Source: a virus
Virus record (IMG/VR): IMGVR_UViG_3300020173_000077
Coordinates: 1-20,347 of that record
Length of the DNA: 20,347 bases
Direction: 5' to 3' (one strand)
Made by a program: the position numbers and the translations under genes. How positions within the stretch are numbered: position 1 is the first letter of the stretch; every line of letters starts with the position of its first letter. Shown in pieces: positions 1 through 6,805 of this stretch. A model generated the notes under the pieces. That model saw only the letters and a list, made by a program, of their open reading frames with translations, had not been told where the DNA came from and made no database searches.

Positions 1-313
1 GTTCTTGAGGATCAGTTTTTGTAGATTTGTCATTAATTTCTTCTTCGAGCATAGAGACTAATATGTCTCCCATAAAATTTTTAAACCTTTTAGATTTTTC
101 TAATTTAGCTTTTTTCTTACCTTTCGGTACTTCATTGATAGTAAAATCAAATTTAACAATTGGTTCTTCAAGAGTACCTTTGATTTGTACTTTGCCATAA
201 GTGTATATTACACCAGAATAAGGGCCTTGTACAACCTTTAATGAATAAAGTTCACTATCGCCTTTTTCAACAAATTGAATAAACTTATCTACGTTAATTT
301 TCTTCGCTGTCAT
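1..313 (-). CDS. Conserved phage protein downstream of uvsX, 3' end cut by window
   Basis: The ATG at 313 opens a frame that stays open to the window edge, giving about 104 residues without a stop. Its first 20 bases overlap the end of uvsX, so the two genes are probably translationally coupled. The N-terminal half is mixed polar/hydrophobic with beta-like segments (GVIYTYGKVQIKG, IVKFDFTINEV). It is followed by a lysine-rich stretch (KGKKKAKLEKSKRFKN), then GDILVSMLEEE and a hydrophilic tail. In T4 the gene after uvsX is gene 40, followed by helicase gene 41, so this protein sits at the gene 40 position. I do not see enough similarity to call it gp40. No catalytic motif is visible and the function is unknown. 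Confidence 0.8.
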   Translation of the reverse strand, partial: MTAKKINVDKFIQFVEKGDSELYSLKVVQGPYSGVIYTYGKVQIKGTLEEPIVKFDFTINEVPKGKKKAKLEKSKRFKNFMGDILVSMLEEEINDKSTKTDPQE

Positions 314-1346
314 TGCTTTCTTCTGTTACCATTTCTACTGTACCAACTTTAAACTTCTTTGTGATGAAGTTCGAAAAGTCTGTCTTTTCAAATACTGGTG
401 TCCAAAACGTCTTTTCCAACGTTTGCTTAGCTCTTACGTTTCCTGAAAGTTCTTCATCTGTCGCTGGATTCTTTGCCATATACCAACCATTCTTAGGTTT
501 AACTACATATCCACCTTGCATTGCAACATCTAATAGACCAGACCATTTTTGGATTCCACCTTCCCAAGAAACTGAAATCGGAATCTTCGATTTCTCTTTA
601 ACAAACCGTGATTTTTCAACATTAATCACAAAGTGGTATCCTTTGATTTCTGTGCCATCTTTATCTTGCTGTCGGCCAATAATCCAAACATTATCTGCTG
701 AATACATTACACCTGTTCCTCCTGAGACAACAGCCTTTGGAAACATCCCCTGCTCCATATATGTGTGATTGATTGCTAGAAGAGGAATATCTTTTAATGT
801 TAGCATAGGAGTAACCATTCTAAACAAACCTTTAAGCGCTTTAGCACGTGTCATATCAGCAACTGATTTCATATTTTCAGCATCTTCGACTTCTTTCTTC
901 GAAGCAATATTGCCGACTGAGTCAATAACAACAACTACCTTATCATTACGATCAATCTCTTGTAATTGGTGTACCAAATCGAATTTTAGTTCTTCGATAT
1001 TTGTAACTGGAGTATGTAGAACACGTGAAGTGTCGATTCCAAAAGATTCAAAATATGATTGTGGTGAACCAAATTCTGAATCATAAAAAATTAGCACAGA
1101 GTCTTCATGTTTTTTAAGATATGCCGCTGCCATCAAAAGCGCAAAGGATGTTTTAAAGTGTTTTGATGGGCCAGCAAGTACTGTAAGCCCAGACGCAAGA
1201 CCACCGTCAATAGAACCTGAAAGGGCAACGTTGATCATTGGAACTGGTGTTGTAGTCAGCTCCTTTTCAGAAAAAAGTTTAGATTCTGAAAGGACTGAAG
1301 CACCCGCAGAGCGGGATGATTTTTTGAGTTTTTCTAATAAGGACAT
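294..1346 (-). CDS. uvsX: UvsX RecA-like recombinase
   Basis: UvsX is the T4-type strand-exchange protein. It coats single-stranded DNA (loaded by UvsY in T4) and drives recombination-dependent replication and repair. The 350-residue product (T4 UvsX is 391) has a Walker A motif GPSKHFKT at about residues 59-66, matching the T4 form GPSKSFKS. Walker B is VVVVIDSVGNIAS, with the acidic residue near 142. A RecA-core segment (TRAKALKGLFR...PLLAINHTY) follows, with an acidic C-terminal tail (EESNDSEEN). The ATG at 1346 lies 16 nt downstream of the predicted start of a sigma70 promoter at 1369-1397. The stop overlaps the start of the next gene. The methyltransferase homologue ends 54 bp upstream, so uvsX has its own promoter but may also be read through from the modification operon. 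Confidence 0.96.
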   Translation of the reverse strand: MSLLEKLKKSSRSAGASVLSESKLFSEKELTTTPVPMINVALSGSIDGGLASGLTVLAGPSKHFKTSFALLMAAAYLKKHEDSVLIFYDSEFGSPQSYFESFGIDTSRVLHTPVTNIEELKFDLVHQLQEIDRNDKVVVVIDSVGNIASKKEVEDAENMKSVADMTRAKALKGLFRMVTPMLTLKDIPLLAINHTYMEQGMFPKAVVSGGTGVMYSADNVWIIGRQQDKDGTEIKGYHFVINVEKSRFVKEKSKIPISVSWEGGIQKWSGLLDVAMQGGYVVKPKNGWYMAKNPATDEELSGNVRAKQTLEKTFWTPVFEKTDFSNFITKKFKVGTVEMVTEESNDSEEN

Positions 1347-1368
1347 ATTTGATCTTTAGCTTGTAGAT

Positions 1369-1397
1369 ATTATACTATAAATTTATTTATTTGTACA
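1369..1397 (-). promoter_or_regulatory. Sigma70-type early promoter of uvsX
   Basis: -35 TGTACA (1392-1397), 17-bp spacer and -10 TATAAT (1369-1374). The predicted start is near 1362, giving a leader of about 16 nt before the uvsX ATG at 1346. Confidence 0.8.
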
Positions 1398-1400
1398 CCA

Positions 1401-2597
1401 TTAAATGAATGATTCAATGGTTTGAATATTTTCTTCAAATTCTATTGTTTGTTTCTTATTATCAGCAATACCAAAATCTGCTTCGCGACTATCTAATTTT
1501 CCATCAAGCCAATCTTTAATATTTAATGCCATGTCTGTAGCTGTACTAACAGGAACATTTTGACAAATCATATTAAGATTTCTTTTTCCTCCTTGAAGTT
1601 GAAAATCCTTTGGCATTTTCATAATCGCTAAACACTCTCTTATTGTAAGATATCTGTCTTCGTGTGGGTGTGTAAGGCACATTGGCATATGACCTACAAA
1701 AGCACCAATATAATCCTTTGGTATTTCGGTCAATTTACGCATAACATTTCCTCCAGCTTTTAGTTTTTTATGAACCTGTAAGCATCTTTCTGCTTTTTTG
1801 GGATAACCATTATTTTCCATCCAAACAGCAACTTTATCATATTCTATACCATGATTTTCTATATAATCCATAGGATTAATAGTTCTTTCAATCTTATCAA
1901 AGAATTGCCGATGTGTAATACCACCTTCAATTTCTTCTAAAACATATCTGTAAAAAGGATTCTCTGATGGTTTACCACTATTCGTCAATTGATTCATAGG
2001 ATCATCGTCTGAAACAAAAGCATTTAAAATAGTATCTTCAATTCTTTCATGCGGTCGATGGTGAAAACGCATATATGGAATTCGTTTTCCTTTCCAAAAG
2101 AAATAAAAAGATCTATCCCTAGTTTGGCTTAAGCCGTGCAATTTTGATTTTGTTTTGTATAAAAGTAAAGTATAACCATTTTCTTTTGCTAAATTTCTTA
2201 GTTTTTTTACAATAGGGCTACCCATCTTTGATGCAAGACGAGGGGCATTTTCTCCCCAAAAGACTTTAGGTTTAACTTCACCTAAAACATATTTTGCAGA
2301 TTCAACCATCCAATCATTTGCCTTATTGTCTGTTGAAGCTGATGGACTAAGAGAAGATAAACCAGCACATGGGCATACTGCATTTACAACATCTACATAA
2401 CTTTTCTTTTCATCACCTTCATCAATTAAATGATAAGGTACTTCATTGTTATAATGTTTTAGAAGCTGTGAGTCGTTTTCCTGAAAAGGAGAATATGATA
2501 AAATATATTCAGGTCTTTTTCCAAAGGCGTTTTCCATTGCAAGCGTTTCACCACCTATGAGTGGAACACATGAAGCATAGTTATATTTATTTTTCAT
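1401..2597 (-). CDS. C5-cytosine DNA methyltransferase homologue
   Basis: The 398-residue protein has most landmarks of DNA cytosine-5 methyltransferases in order. A motif I-like LIGGETLAMENAFG lies at about 13-26. The catalytic motif IV is PCAGLS, with the nucleophile at Cys77. Motif VI is ENA at 116-118, and motif VIII is QTRDR at 158-162 (QxRxR). Motif IX is LTIRECLAIM, and motif X is QNVPV. Two deviations stand out. The usual acidic/aromatic DLFxG start of motif I reads SCVPLIGG, and the acidic motif II residue that contacts the AdoMet ribose appears absent (ILSYSPFQEND). The chosen ATG at 2597 lies one base after the stop of the glucosyltransferase gene. A TTG at 2618 would add seven residues but overlaps that gene. 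Such an enzyme normally transfers a methyl group to C5 of cytosine, which should be blocked in hydroxymethylcytosine DNA. Its substrate here is unclear. Family confidence is high, activity uncertain. Confidence 0.85.
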   Translation of the reverse strand: MKNKYNYASCVPLIGGETLAMENAFGKRPEYILSYSPFQENDSQLLKHYNNEVPYHLIDEGDEKKSYVDVVNAVCPCAGLSSLSPSASTDNKANDWMVESAKYVLGEVKPKVFWGENAPRLASKMGSPIVKKLRNLAKENGYTLLLYKTKSKLHGLSQTRDRSFYFFWKGKRIPYMRFHHRPHERIEDTILNAFVSDDDPMNQLTNSGKPSENPFYRYVLEEIEGGITHRQFFDKIERTINPMDYIENHGIEYDKVAVWMENNGYPKKAERCLQVHKKLKAGGNVMRKLTEIPKDYIGAFVGHMPMCLTHPHEDRYLTIRECLAIMKMPKDFQLQGGKRNLNMICQNVPVSTATDMALNIKDWLDGKLDSREADFGIADNKKQTIEFEENIQTIESFI

Positions 2598-2598
2598 C

Positions 2599-3834
2599 TT
2601 ATACAAAAAACTCTTCAATATTTACAATACGTTTAGTTTCTTTATTTGTTTTTTTCACCTTATTGAAAAAATCATTAAAAGATGAATCAGGTGAGTTGTG
2701 AGAATAATAGTATTCATAAGCTTTATGTCTCCATTCATCCCGCATTATAGAATCTTTTCTTAGTTGATTGATTAACTCCATATTTTGCGTATGATCTGAA
2801 CCAACTTCTCCAAGCCAGATTGTTCCATTATCGTTATCAAAAGTCATTGGATTACCTGTCTGTAAATGATAGCAATGATCGCCATAAGACTTTCTAAATA
2901 TTGGAATGCATCCAGCCGCTACAATTTCCAGGTGAGTAAATTCAATAAAATTTTGAATGTATTCAGGTTGAAGATATGTTAGTTGAAAACCAAAAGCACA
3001 TTTAGATAATCTTTCAAGCATTTCAGTATATTTGTATGCTGAAAATACATAAGGTTTAGTGTTGTATTCTAATTTAAAGTTGAAGTCACTATCTGGATGA
3101 TGGAAATCAAATTTTTTACGTATATCTGCAAACTGAATTGATCGTTCCATTCCTTCTAATGTAAAAAGAAACCCTTGATTTTTTGCGTTGTTTTCATATA
3201 AGTCGAAAAGAACGTCAAACCCTTTCCAATACGCACTACGCCCAATCCATTTTAAATGATTTTCATCCTGATCTTCAATTGATTTCCAATATTTATTTTT
3301 AATCTCTGAAATATCAATACCATTACAGAAATTATATAGTGCTGCGTTTGTTCCAAGACTTCTACAATAATTCATAAAAGGACTCTTTGTAGAATAAGAA
3401 AATATAACATCAGACTTTTTAATTGTTTCATCAAGGAGTGAATTTCGTCGAATTGACATCATTTTATGATCATGTTGAATCATAACAAGCTTAGTGTTAA
3501 TATTATCAATAAGTTTGCTAAAGTTCTCAATGCAATCATCTGGATGACCTTTTGAAGGGAGAGAGCCAATAATCACCATATCAGCGTCCTTCGTGTCTTC
3601 AATAATATTATCAACACCATAGATGGTATCACCTCTCGAAGGCTTATTACCGAATTTTTGTTCAATTACATTTTCACCTAAATCATGAGATTTTGACCTA
3701 GTCCAACGCTTATCTTTAGTGGCATAAATTTTATAATCCCACCCTTGAGCTAATGCCCAATCTTTCATTTCTAAAGTAAAGCGAGTTACACCACAACCTT
3801 CGATGCCTCTACCCAATATATGTACAATTTTCAT
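2599..3834 (-). CDS. agt: DNA alpha-glucosyltransferase, T4 alpha-gt family
   Basis: This GT-B fold enzyme is expected to transfer glucose from UDP-glucose to 5-hydroxymethylcytosine in phage DNA, protecting it from host nucleases. The 411-residue product (T4 AGT is 400) resembles T4 AGT along its length from memory. The N-terminal ILGRGIEGCGVTRFTLE parallels T4 MARGLEGCGVTKFSLE. QHDHKMMSIRRNSLLDETI parallels T4's QHDHSVLSLRRN. WIGRSAYWKGFDVLFD parallels WIGRTTTWKGF. LEGMERS parallels MEGLERS. EMLERLSKCAFGFQL and EFTHLEIVAAGCIPIFRKS parallel the donor-binding C-terminal domain. The gene starts 9 nt after the Nmad1-like gene and ends one base before the methyltransferase homologue. The three probably form one operon driven from the promoter at 4186-4214. 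The linkage configuration (alpha or beta) is inferred from similarity only. Confidence 0.93.
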   Translation of the reverse strand: MKIVHILGRGIEGCGVTRFTLEMKDWALAQGWDYKIYATKDKRWTRSKSHDLGENVIEQKFGNKPSRGDTIYGVDNIIEDTKDADMVIIGSLPSKGHPDDCIENFSKLIDNINTKLVMIQHDHKMMSIRRNSLLDETIKKSDVIFSYSTKSPFMNYCRSLGTNAALYNFCNGIDISEIKNKYWKSIEDQDENHLKWIGRSAYWKGFDVLFDLYENNAKNQGFLFTLEGMERSIQFADIRKKFDFHHPDSDFNFKLEYNTKPYVFSAYKYTEMLERLSKCAFGFQLTYLQPEYIQNFIEFTHLEIVAAGCIPIFRKSYGDHCYHLQTGNPMTFDNDNGTIWLGEVGSDHTQNMELINQLRKDSIMRDEWRHKAYEYYYSHNSPDSSFNDFFNKVKKTNKETKRIVNIEEFFV

Positions 3835-3842
3835 GTGTGTTT

Positions 3843-4178
3843 TTATTTTTTTTCACGATTGAGAAAATCACGATCCGGACGCTGTCCTTCTATTTTTCCT
3901 CGTGAATACGCCACAGCAAATGACGCGTAATTGATCAAATCTTTTAGTGAGTCTTCAATCGACTCAAAGTTAGGTTCATATTCTGGATCATTCTCCATTG
4001 CTTCAATTACTGACCACAAACGAATTGTTTTCGTGTTAATCAATTCCATGATTGACATAACACCTCGAGGATAATAATCTGATTGCTTAATTCGTGAATT
4101 AGGGTTTTGATAATCCCGGGATTTTTTAATTTGAACTTCTGCGCATTCATTAAGCACTTTAATTGATTCCTTTTCCAT
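3843..4178 (-). CDS. Nmad1/DUF1599-like nucleotide-modification-associated protein
   Basis: The 111-residue, probably all-helical protein contains KKSRDYQNPN near residues 19-28, a central MSIMELINTKTIRLWSVIE, and SIEDSLKDLINYASFAVAY near 73-91. The pattern of a Lys/Asp-Tyr start, a lysine-arginine helix and a DSLxDLxNYA helix matches my recollection of DUF1599 (nucleotide modification associated domain 1). That family recurs beside thymidylate synthase-type and base-modifying genes in phages. Its biochemical activity is not established, and an NTP-pyrophosphatase-like role is possible. The ATG at 4178 is one or two bases from the predicted start of transcription, so the mRNA would be nearly leaderless. 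It lies between the nuclease-like gene and the glucosyltransferase, which fits a role in base modification. Confidence 0.7.
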   Translation of the reverse strand: MEKESIKVLNECAEVQIKKSRDYQNPNSRIKQSDYYPRGVMSIMELINTKTIRLWSVIEAMENDPEYEPNFESIEDSLKDLINYASFAVAYSRGKIEGQRPDRDFLNREKK

Positions 4179-4185
4179 ATACGAT

Positions 4186-4214
4186 ATTATACAATATTTA
4201 GTTCTTTTTGTAAA
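4186..4214 (-). promoter_or_regulatory. Sigma70-type promoter of the Nmad1-agt-methyltransferase operon
   Basis: -35 TTTACA (4209-4214), 17-bp spacer and -10 TATAAT (4186-4191). It lies in the last codons of the upstream nuclease-like gene. The predicted start is near 4179, one base before the ATG at 4178. Confidence 0.8.
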
Positions 4215-4636
4215 ACAAATTTTTTGCTATTATTATCCCAATCATATGATCCATGGAATGTATAATCACCTGTATTTTTATCGCCAATAAAAATGTATAA
4301 AATCTTAGGATAATTTCTCCATGATTTTGATGCCGCGCGATTTGCTCTTTTTAAGACATAAGGAACATAGTATTCTCCTTCAGTAGCTTTTACTTCAACA
4401 GGACTACCATTTGGGTGAATCACGTCTCTGTATTTACGGTCATCGTCAGTAAAACCACATTTTTCAATTAAGTAAACTTCTGGCGCATGACCATACAATG
4501 TAGTTTTAAATATTTCGACAAAAGTTCTATTTTTTCGAGTGCTTTCTTTAGAATGAATTTCTTCAGTTTCCTTTCTAGCTCTTTCAATATAGTAACTATG
4601 TTCTAAATCGTCGGCATTAAATTTAATATTAGTCAT
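4187..4636 (-). CDS. PD-(D/E)XK nuclease-like protein
   Basis: The 149-residue protein carries a pattern typical of restriction-type nucleases. An early acidic residue lies in GHAPEVYLIEK (Glu53). Asp71 follows in KYRDVIHPNGSP, then Glu81-Val-Lys83 in PVEVKATEGEYY, i.e. D-x9-ExK. The ExK strand is followed by a basic helix (LKRANRAASKSWRN) and a hydrophobic strand (KILYIFIGD), as in the core fold. No DNA-recognition domain is visible. The gene follows gp42 by 15 bp and lies within the hydroxymethylation/glucosylation cluster. A role in degrading unmodified host DNA, parallel to T4's cytosine-DNA endonucleases, is an inference from context. A structural or inactive member of the fold is the main alternative. 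Confidence 0.65.
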   Translation of the reverse strand: MTNIKFNADDLEHSYYIERARKETEEIHSKESTRKNRTFVEIFKTTLYGHAPEVYLIEKCGFTDDDRKYRDVIHPNGSPVEVKATEGEYYVPYVLKRANRAASKSWRNYPKILYIFIGDKNTGDYTFHGSYDWDNNSKKFVLQKELNIV

Positions 4637-4651
4637 AATATTCTATTTTAT

Positions 4652-5380
4652 CTATCCCATTGCCTTAGCCGCTAGAACATGAGCGCGATCCATACTTTCA
4701 GCTAATTCAATTTCAGATTCAATAAATTTAAAATGTCTTTCATAAACGTGAAGAGAGCCAACTTGCCATGTGATATCACCAATAGAATATTTGTTTTCAC
4801 CAAGTGTATTTAGATCTTTTACTAGCTTTTTTAAAACATACTTTTGCCAAGCATAGTCATTACGATATCCAAAGACAACATCATTTGATCGCATTTGAAC
4901 AATTGCGTGAACATAGTTATTACGCACAACATACTGAACACCATTAGTACAAATAAAATCAGACATACCATCAACATTGAAATCTTCATGCATCGAAGGG
5001 CGCTGATAAATCATAACAGCACGACGAGAATTAGGATCAACTAATAGTTGTTGAAGAACATTTTTATATTGCTCGTAATTGTTTTTGTGATAAATGAGAT
5101 ACCCATAGTTAGAATTTACTTTACCCTTAGTTGATGCAATTTGATTCCAAATCGCTGGTGTATCACCAGGAATGTTATAAACATATTGGCTTTTTGATTC
5201 GTACCAAGAGATTTCTCGGTTAATATAGTCTTGATTTGGGGAACCAAAGATTGCTGGTTTATCAGCAATAAATGAAGCACCAACCAATTCGATTGTTTTT
5301 ACACCTGTCTTATCTTGAACAAATTCTCCTTTTTTATAAAGGTCAATAAATGTTTCTTTAATGTCTATAACTTTTTGCAT
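4652..5380 (-). CDS. 42: dCMP hydroxymethylase (T4 gp42)
   Basis: This enzyme converts dCMP to 5-hydroxymethyl-dCMP using methylene-tetrahydrofolate, the committed step to hydroxymethylcytosine DNA. The 242-residue product (T4 gp42 is 246) matches gp42 closely: DKTGVKTIELVGASF, IPGDTPAIW, KGKVNSNYG, SRRAVMIYQRPSM, DFICTNGVQY and MRSNDVVFGYRNDYAWQKY. Cys144 corresponds to the catalytic Cys148 of T4. Asp175 in RNDYAW corresponds to T4 Asp179, which gives cytosine rather than uracil specificity and separates it from thymidylate synthase. I start at the ATG at 5380, which gives an N-terminus of T4-like length. A longer frame to 5446 would run through the promoter at 5388-5416. The predicted transcript begins about one base before this ATG. 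Confidence 0.96.
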   Translation of the reverse strand: MQKVIDIKETFIDLYKKGEFVQDKTGVKTIELVGASFIADKPAIFGSPNQDYINREISWYESKSQYVYNIPGDTPAIWNQIASTKGKVNSNYGYLIYHKNNYEQYKNVLQQLLVDPNSRRAVMIYQRPSMHEDFNVDGMSDFICTNGVQYVVRNNYVHAIVQMRSNDVVFGYRNDYAWQKYVLKKLVKDLNTLGENKYSIGDITWQVGSLHVYERHFKFIESEIELAESMDRAHVLAAKAMG

Positions 5381-5387
5381 GATAATA

Positions 5388-5416
5388 ATTCTACCACATT
5401 TTTTAGTGTTTGTAAA
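5388..5416 (-). promoter_or_regulatory. Sigma70-type promoter of gene 42
   Basis: -35 TTTACA (5411-5416), 17-bp spacer and -10 TAGAAT (5388-5393). It lies between the thyX stop and the gene 42 start. The predicted transcription start near 5381 is one base before the ATG. Confidence 0.8.
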
Positions 5417-5421
5417 TCTTT

Positions 5422-6051
5422 TTAGATAGTTCCTTTTGATTTCCAAGCACTAAAAGTTGCTTCAAAGGGATTGCCTTCAATATTCTCTACGAGCTTAAGC
5501 ATTTTCTCTGCAATTTCTCTGATTTCTTTTTGAGCATGTTCGCTATTACGAAGCTTCAAAAAGTTTCCAAATGAACGCATATTAAACATAATATCAGACT
5601 GAATCTTACTATTATAAGTCTTAAAGAAACGAGCGCTCTCTTTAGCACGTTTACGTCCAAGAGTATCTGTCAATTCACCTACACATTGGTGATAAAGCTC
5701 ATTGCCTTGCTGTGTGTAATGTGCTAATTTTTTTTGCCAATATTCAGACCAATCGTCTGGTACTATGAACTTGTCTTCTTTAAGCTCTTTGTAACGCGCT
5801 GACTCAGCATTGAGAGAGCTAATCCTATGCTTAAGAAGATGAATGTGGCTAGCAATATCACAATCCACAAGAAAATGCACAGTACCTTTTTCAAAGGGCG
5901 TTTCATGTCCCTCTCTCCATAGCATATCAATGAGTTTAGGTATGCGCTTCTTTTTATCATCAGTTAAGTCTCTTGATGTTGATGTCCAGGCACTACAGGC
6001 GATGACTTCATCTGATCCATAGTATCCCAATAATTTTACTGTATTAATCAT
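5422..6051 (-). CDS. thyX: FAD-dependent thymidylate synthase ThyX
   Basis: ThyX methylates dUMP to dTMP with methylene-tetrahydrofolate, FAD and NADPH, supplying thymidylate for phage replication. The 209-residue protein contains the ThyX signature as KHRISSLNAESARY at 74-87. The canonical RHR-x7-S becomes KHR-x7-S, with Ser84 and Arg86-Tyr87 retained. Also present are GHETPFEK (48-55) and the C-terminal MRSFGNFLKLRNSEHAQKEIREIA typical of the tetramer's FAD/dUMP site. T4 uses a ThyA-type enzyme (Td), so this is a non-homologous replacement. It lies directly upstream of gp42, which belongs to the ThyA fold. The ATG at 6051 has only a weak GGA upstream. It follows the 147-residue protein by 37 bp, and I see no strong promoter in that gap. 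Confidence 0.95.
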   Translation of the reverse strand: MINTVKLLGYYGSDEVIACSAWTSTSRDLTDDKKKRIPKLIDMLWREGHETPFEKGTVHFLVDCDIASHIHLLKHRISSLNAESARYKELKEDKFIVPDDWSEYWQKKLAHYTQQGNELYHQCVGELTDTLGRKRAKESARFFKTYNSKIQSDIMFNMRSFGNFLKLRNSEHAQKEIREIAEKMLKLVENIEGNPFEATFSAWKSKGTI

Positions 6052-6088
6052 TCCAATGTTTAATTCTCTATAAAGTTCTCACAAATAT

Positions 6089-6532
6089 TTATTTAGCGCT
6101 TAGAACAACATATTCGTGGTGGTCCTTATAACTATTTGCGTAGTCAATACACGATTTAAAATCACCACTATGATCAATATATGCTACATCAATCACGCAA
6201 AAGTCACCTTTTGGCATTGGAATATTTTCCCTAGACGCTGAATTCGACAGTAGAAACGGTGAAATTTCCCAATTCCCACTTGGTTTTTTTTCAACAACAG
6301 TTTCAAACTTTATGATGTCTGCAGGATTAGATGATCCAAAAGCGCTATACATCTTTTCAACCTGCATTCTAGTTAAAGTGACTGTTGCTGGCATTGCAAC
6401 AATCTCTTGATTTGTTTCAACTCGTTGAACTGTTTTAGGGACACTGATATTTGGTTTAACCTTTGTTAAATAGACTGCTGAAGCCCAGAGTGGAATCAGC
6501 CCAACCGACAATAATAGTAATGTGTGTTTCAT
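6089..6532 (-). CDS. Secreted or membrane-anchored protein of unknown function
   Basis: I do not recognise this 147-residue protein. It begins with a short basic/polar start and a hydrophobic segment (LLLLSVGLIPLWASAVYL, residues 5-22). This could be a signal peptide with a cleavage site after ASA, or a single anchor. The rest is soluble and moderately polar, with no cysteine pair that would mark a lipoprotein. It contains KPSGNWEISPFLLSNS and FCVIDVAYIDHSG. Its ATG overlaps the TGA of the 35-residue membrane peptide upstream (ATGA), so the two are translationally coupled. Together with the 29-residue peptide they form a small run of membrane-type genes behind the tRNAs. An envelope role such as lysis or superinfection exclusion is possible, but nothing in the sequence shows it. 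Confidence 0.75.
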   Translation of the reverse strand: MKHTLLLLSVGLIPLWASAVYLTKVKPNISVPKTVQRVETNQEIVAMPATVTLTRMQVEKMYSAFGSSNPADIIKFETVVEKKPSGNWEISPFLLSNSASRENIPMPKGDFCVIDVAYIDHSGDFKSCIDYANSYKDHHEYVVLSAK

Positions 6533-6636
6533 ATAATGTGTTTAATAAATGCAAGTGTTAAAATTGTAAAAAACCAAATAGCAAGACAAAATGCTACAAC
6601 GTTTTCAAAAAATTCTCTATTTTTTTCTTTTCTCAT
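6529..6636 (-). CDS. 35-residue membrane peptide
   Basis: This frame starts at the ATG at 6636 and ends at TGA 6529-6531, overlapping the next ATG by four bases (ATGA). It encodes a charged N-terminus (MRKEKNREFFENV) and one continuous hydrophobic helix (VAFCLAIWFFTILTLAFI), ending in KHII. The layout is that of a single-pass inner-membrane peptide. It overlaps the end of the 29-residue frame upstream in another frame. The tight coupling on both sides is the main argument that it is real. Function is unknown. Confidence 0.6.
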   Translation of the reverse strand: MRKEKNREFFENVVAFCLAIWFFTILTLAFIKHII

Positions 6637-6706
6637 AATTCTGATCAGTCAATAATTCAATCCCTGCCCAAACTGTTGTTACTATTAATAATAATTCAAA
6701 ATACAT
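6617..6706 (-). CDS. 29-residue hydrophobic peptide
   Basis: This short frame runs from ATG 6706 to TAG 6617. It encodes a hydrophobic N-terminal half (MYFELLLIVTTVWAGIELL) followed by a polar, basic tail (TDQNYEKRKK). It starts 13 nt after the 3' end of tRNA-Met, with a weak AAAGAA upstream, and its last 20 bases overlap the next small gene. The single hydrophobic segment and the overlap suggest a real membrane peptide, but its small size leaves doubt. Confidence 0.45.
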   Translation of the reverse strand: MYFELLLIVTTVWAGIELLTDQNYEKRKK

Positions 6707-6718
6707 TTCTTTAAAAAT

Positions 6719-6794
6719 TGGTGCGCCCGGCTGGACTCGAACCAGCGACCAAGGGTTTATGAGACCCCTGCTCTAACCACTGAGCTACAAGCGC
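6719..6794 (-). tRNA. tRNA-Met (anticodon CAT)
   Basis: A full cloverleaf on the minus strand. The acceptor GCGCTTG pairs with CGGGCGC through two G-T wobbles. The D-arm is GCTC/GAGC. The anticodon loop CTCATAA has CAT at 6759-6761. The T-arm is GCTGG-TTCGAGT-CCAGC, with discriminator A and an encoded CCA. The paired first position (G1-C72) argues against an initiator tRNA. A tRNA-Ile whose C34 becomes lysidine cannot be excluded from sequence alone. Confidence 0.93.
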
Positions 6795-6805
6795 GTTGTT
6801 AAAAT

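Noticed and set aside
5381-5446. Longer N-terminus for gene 42.
   Set aside because: It overlaps the thyX end and runs through a complete promoter. The T4-like N-terminal length fits the ATG at 5380.
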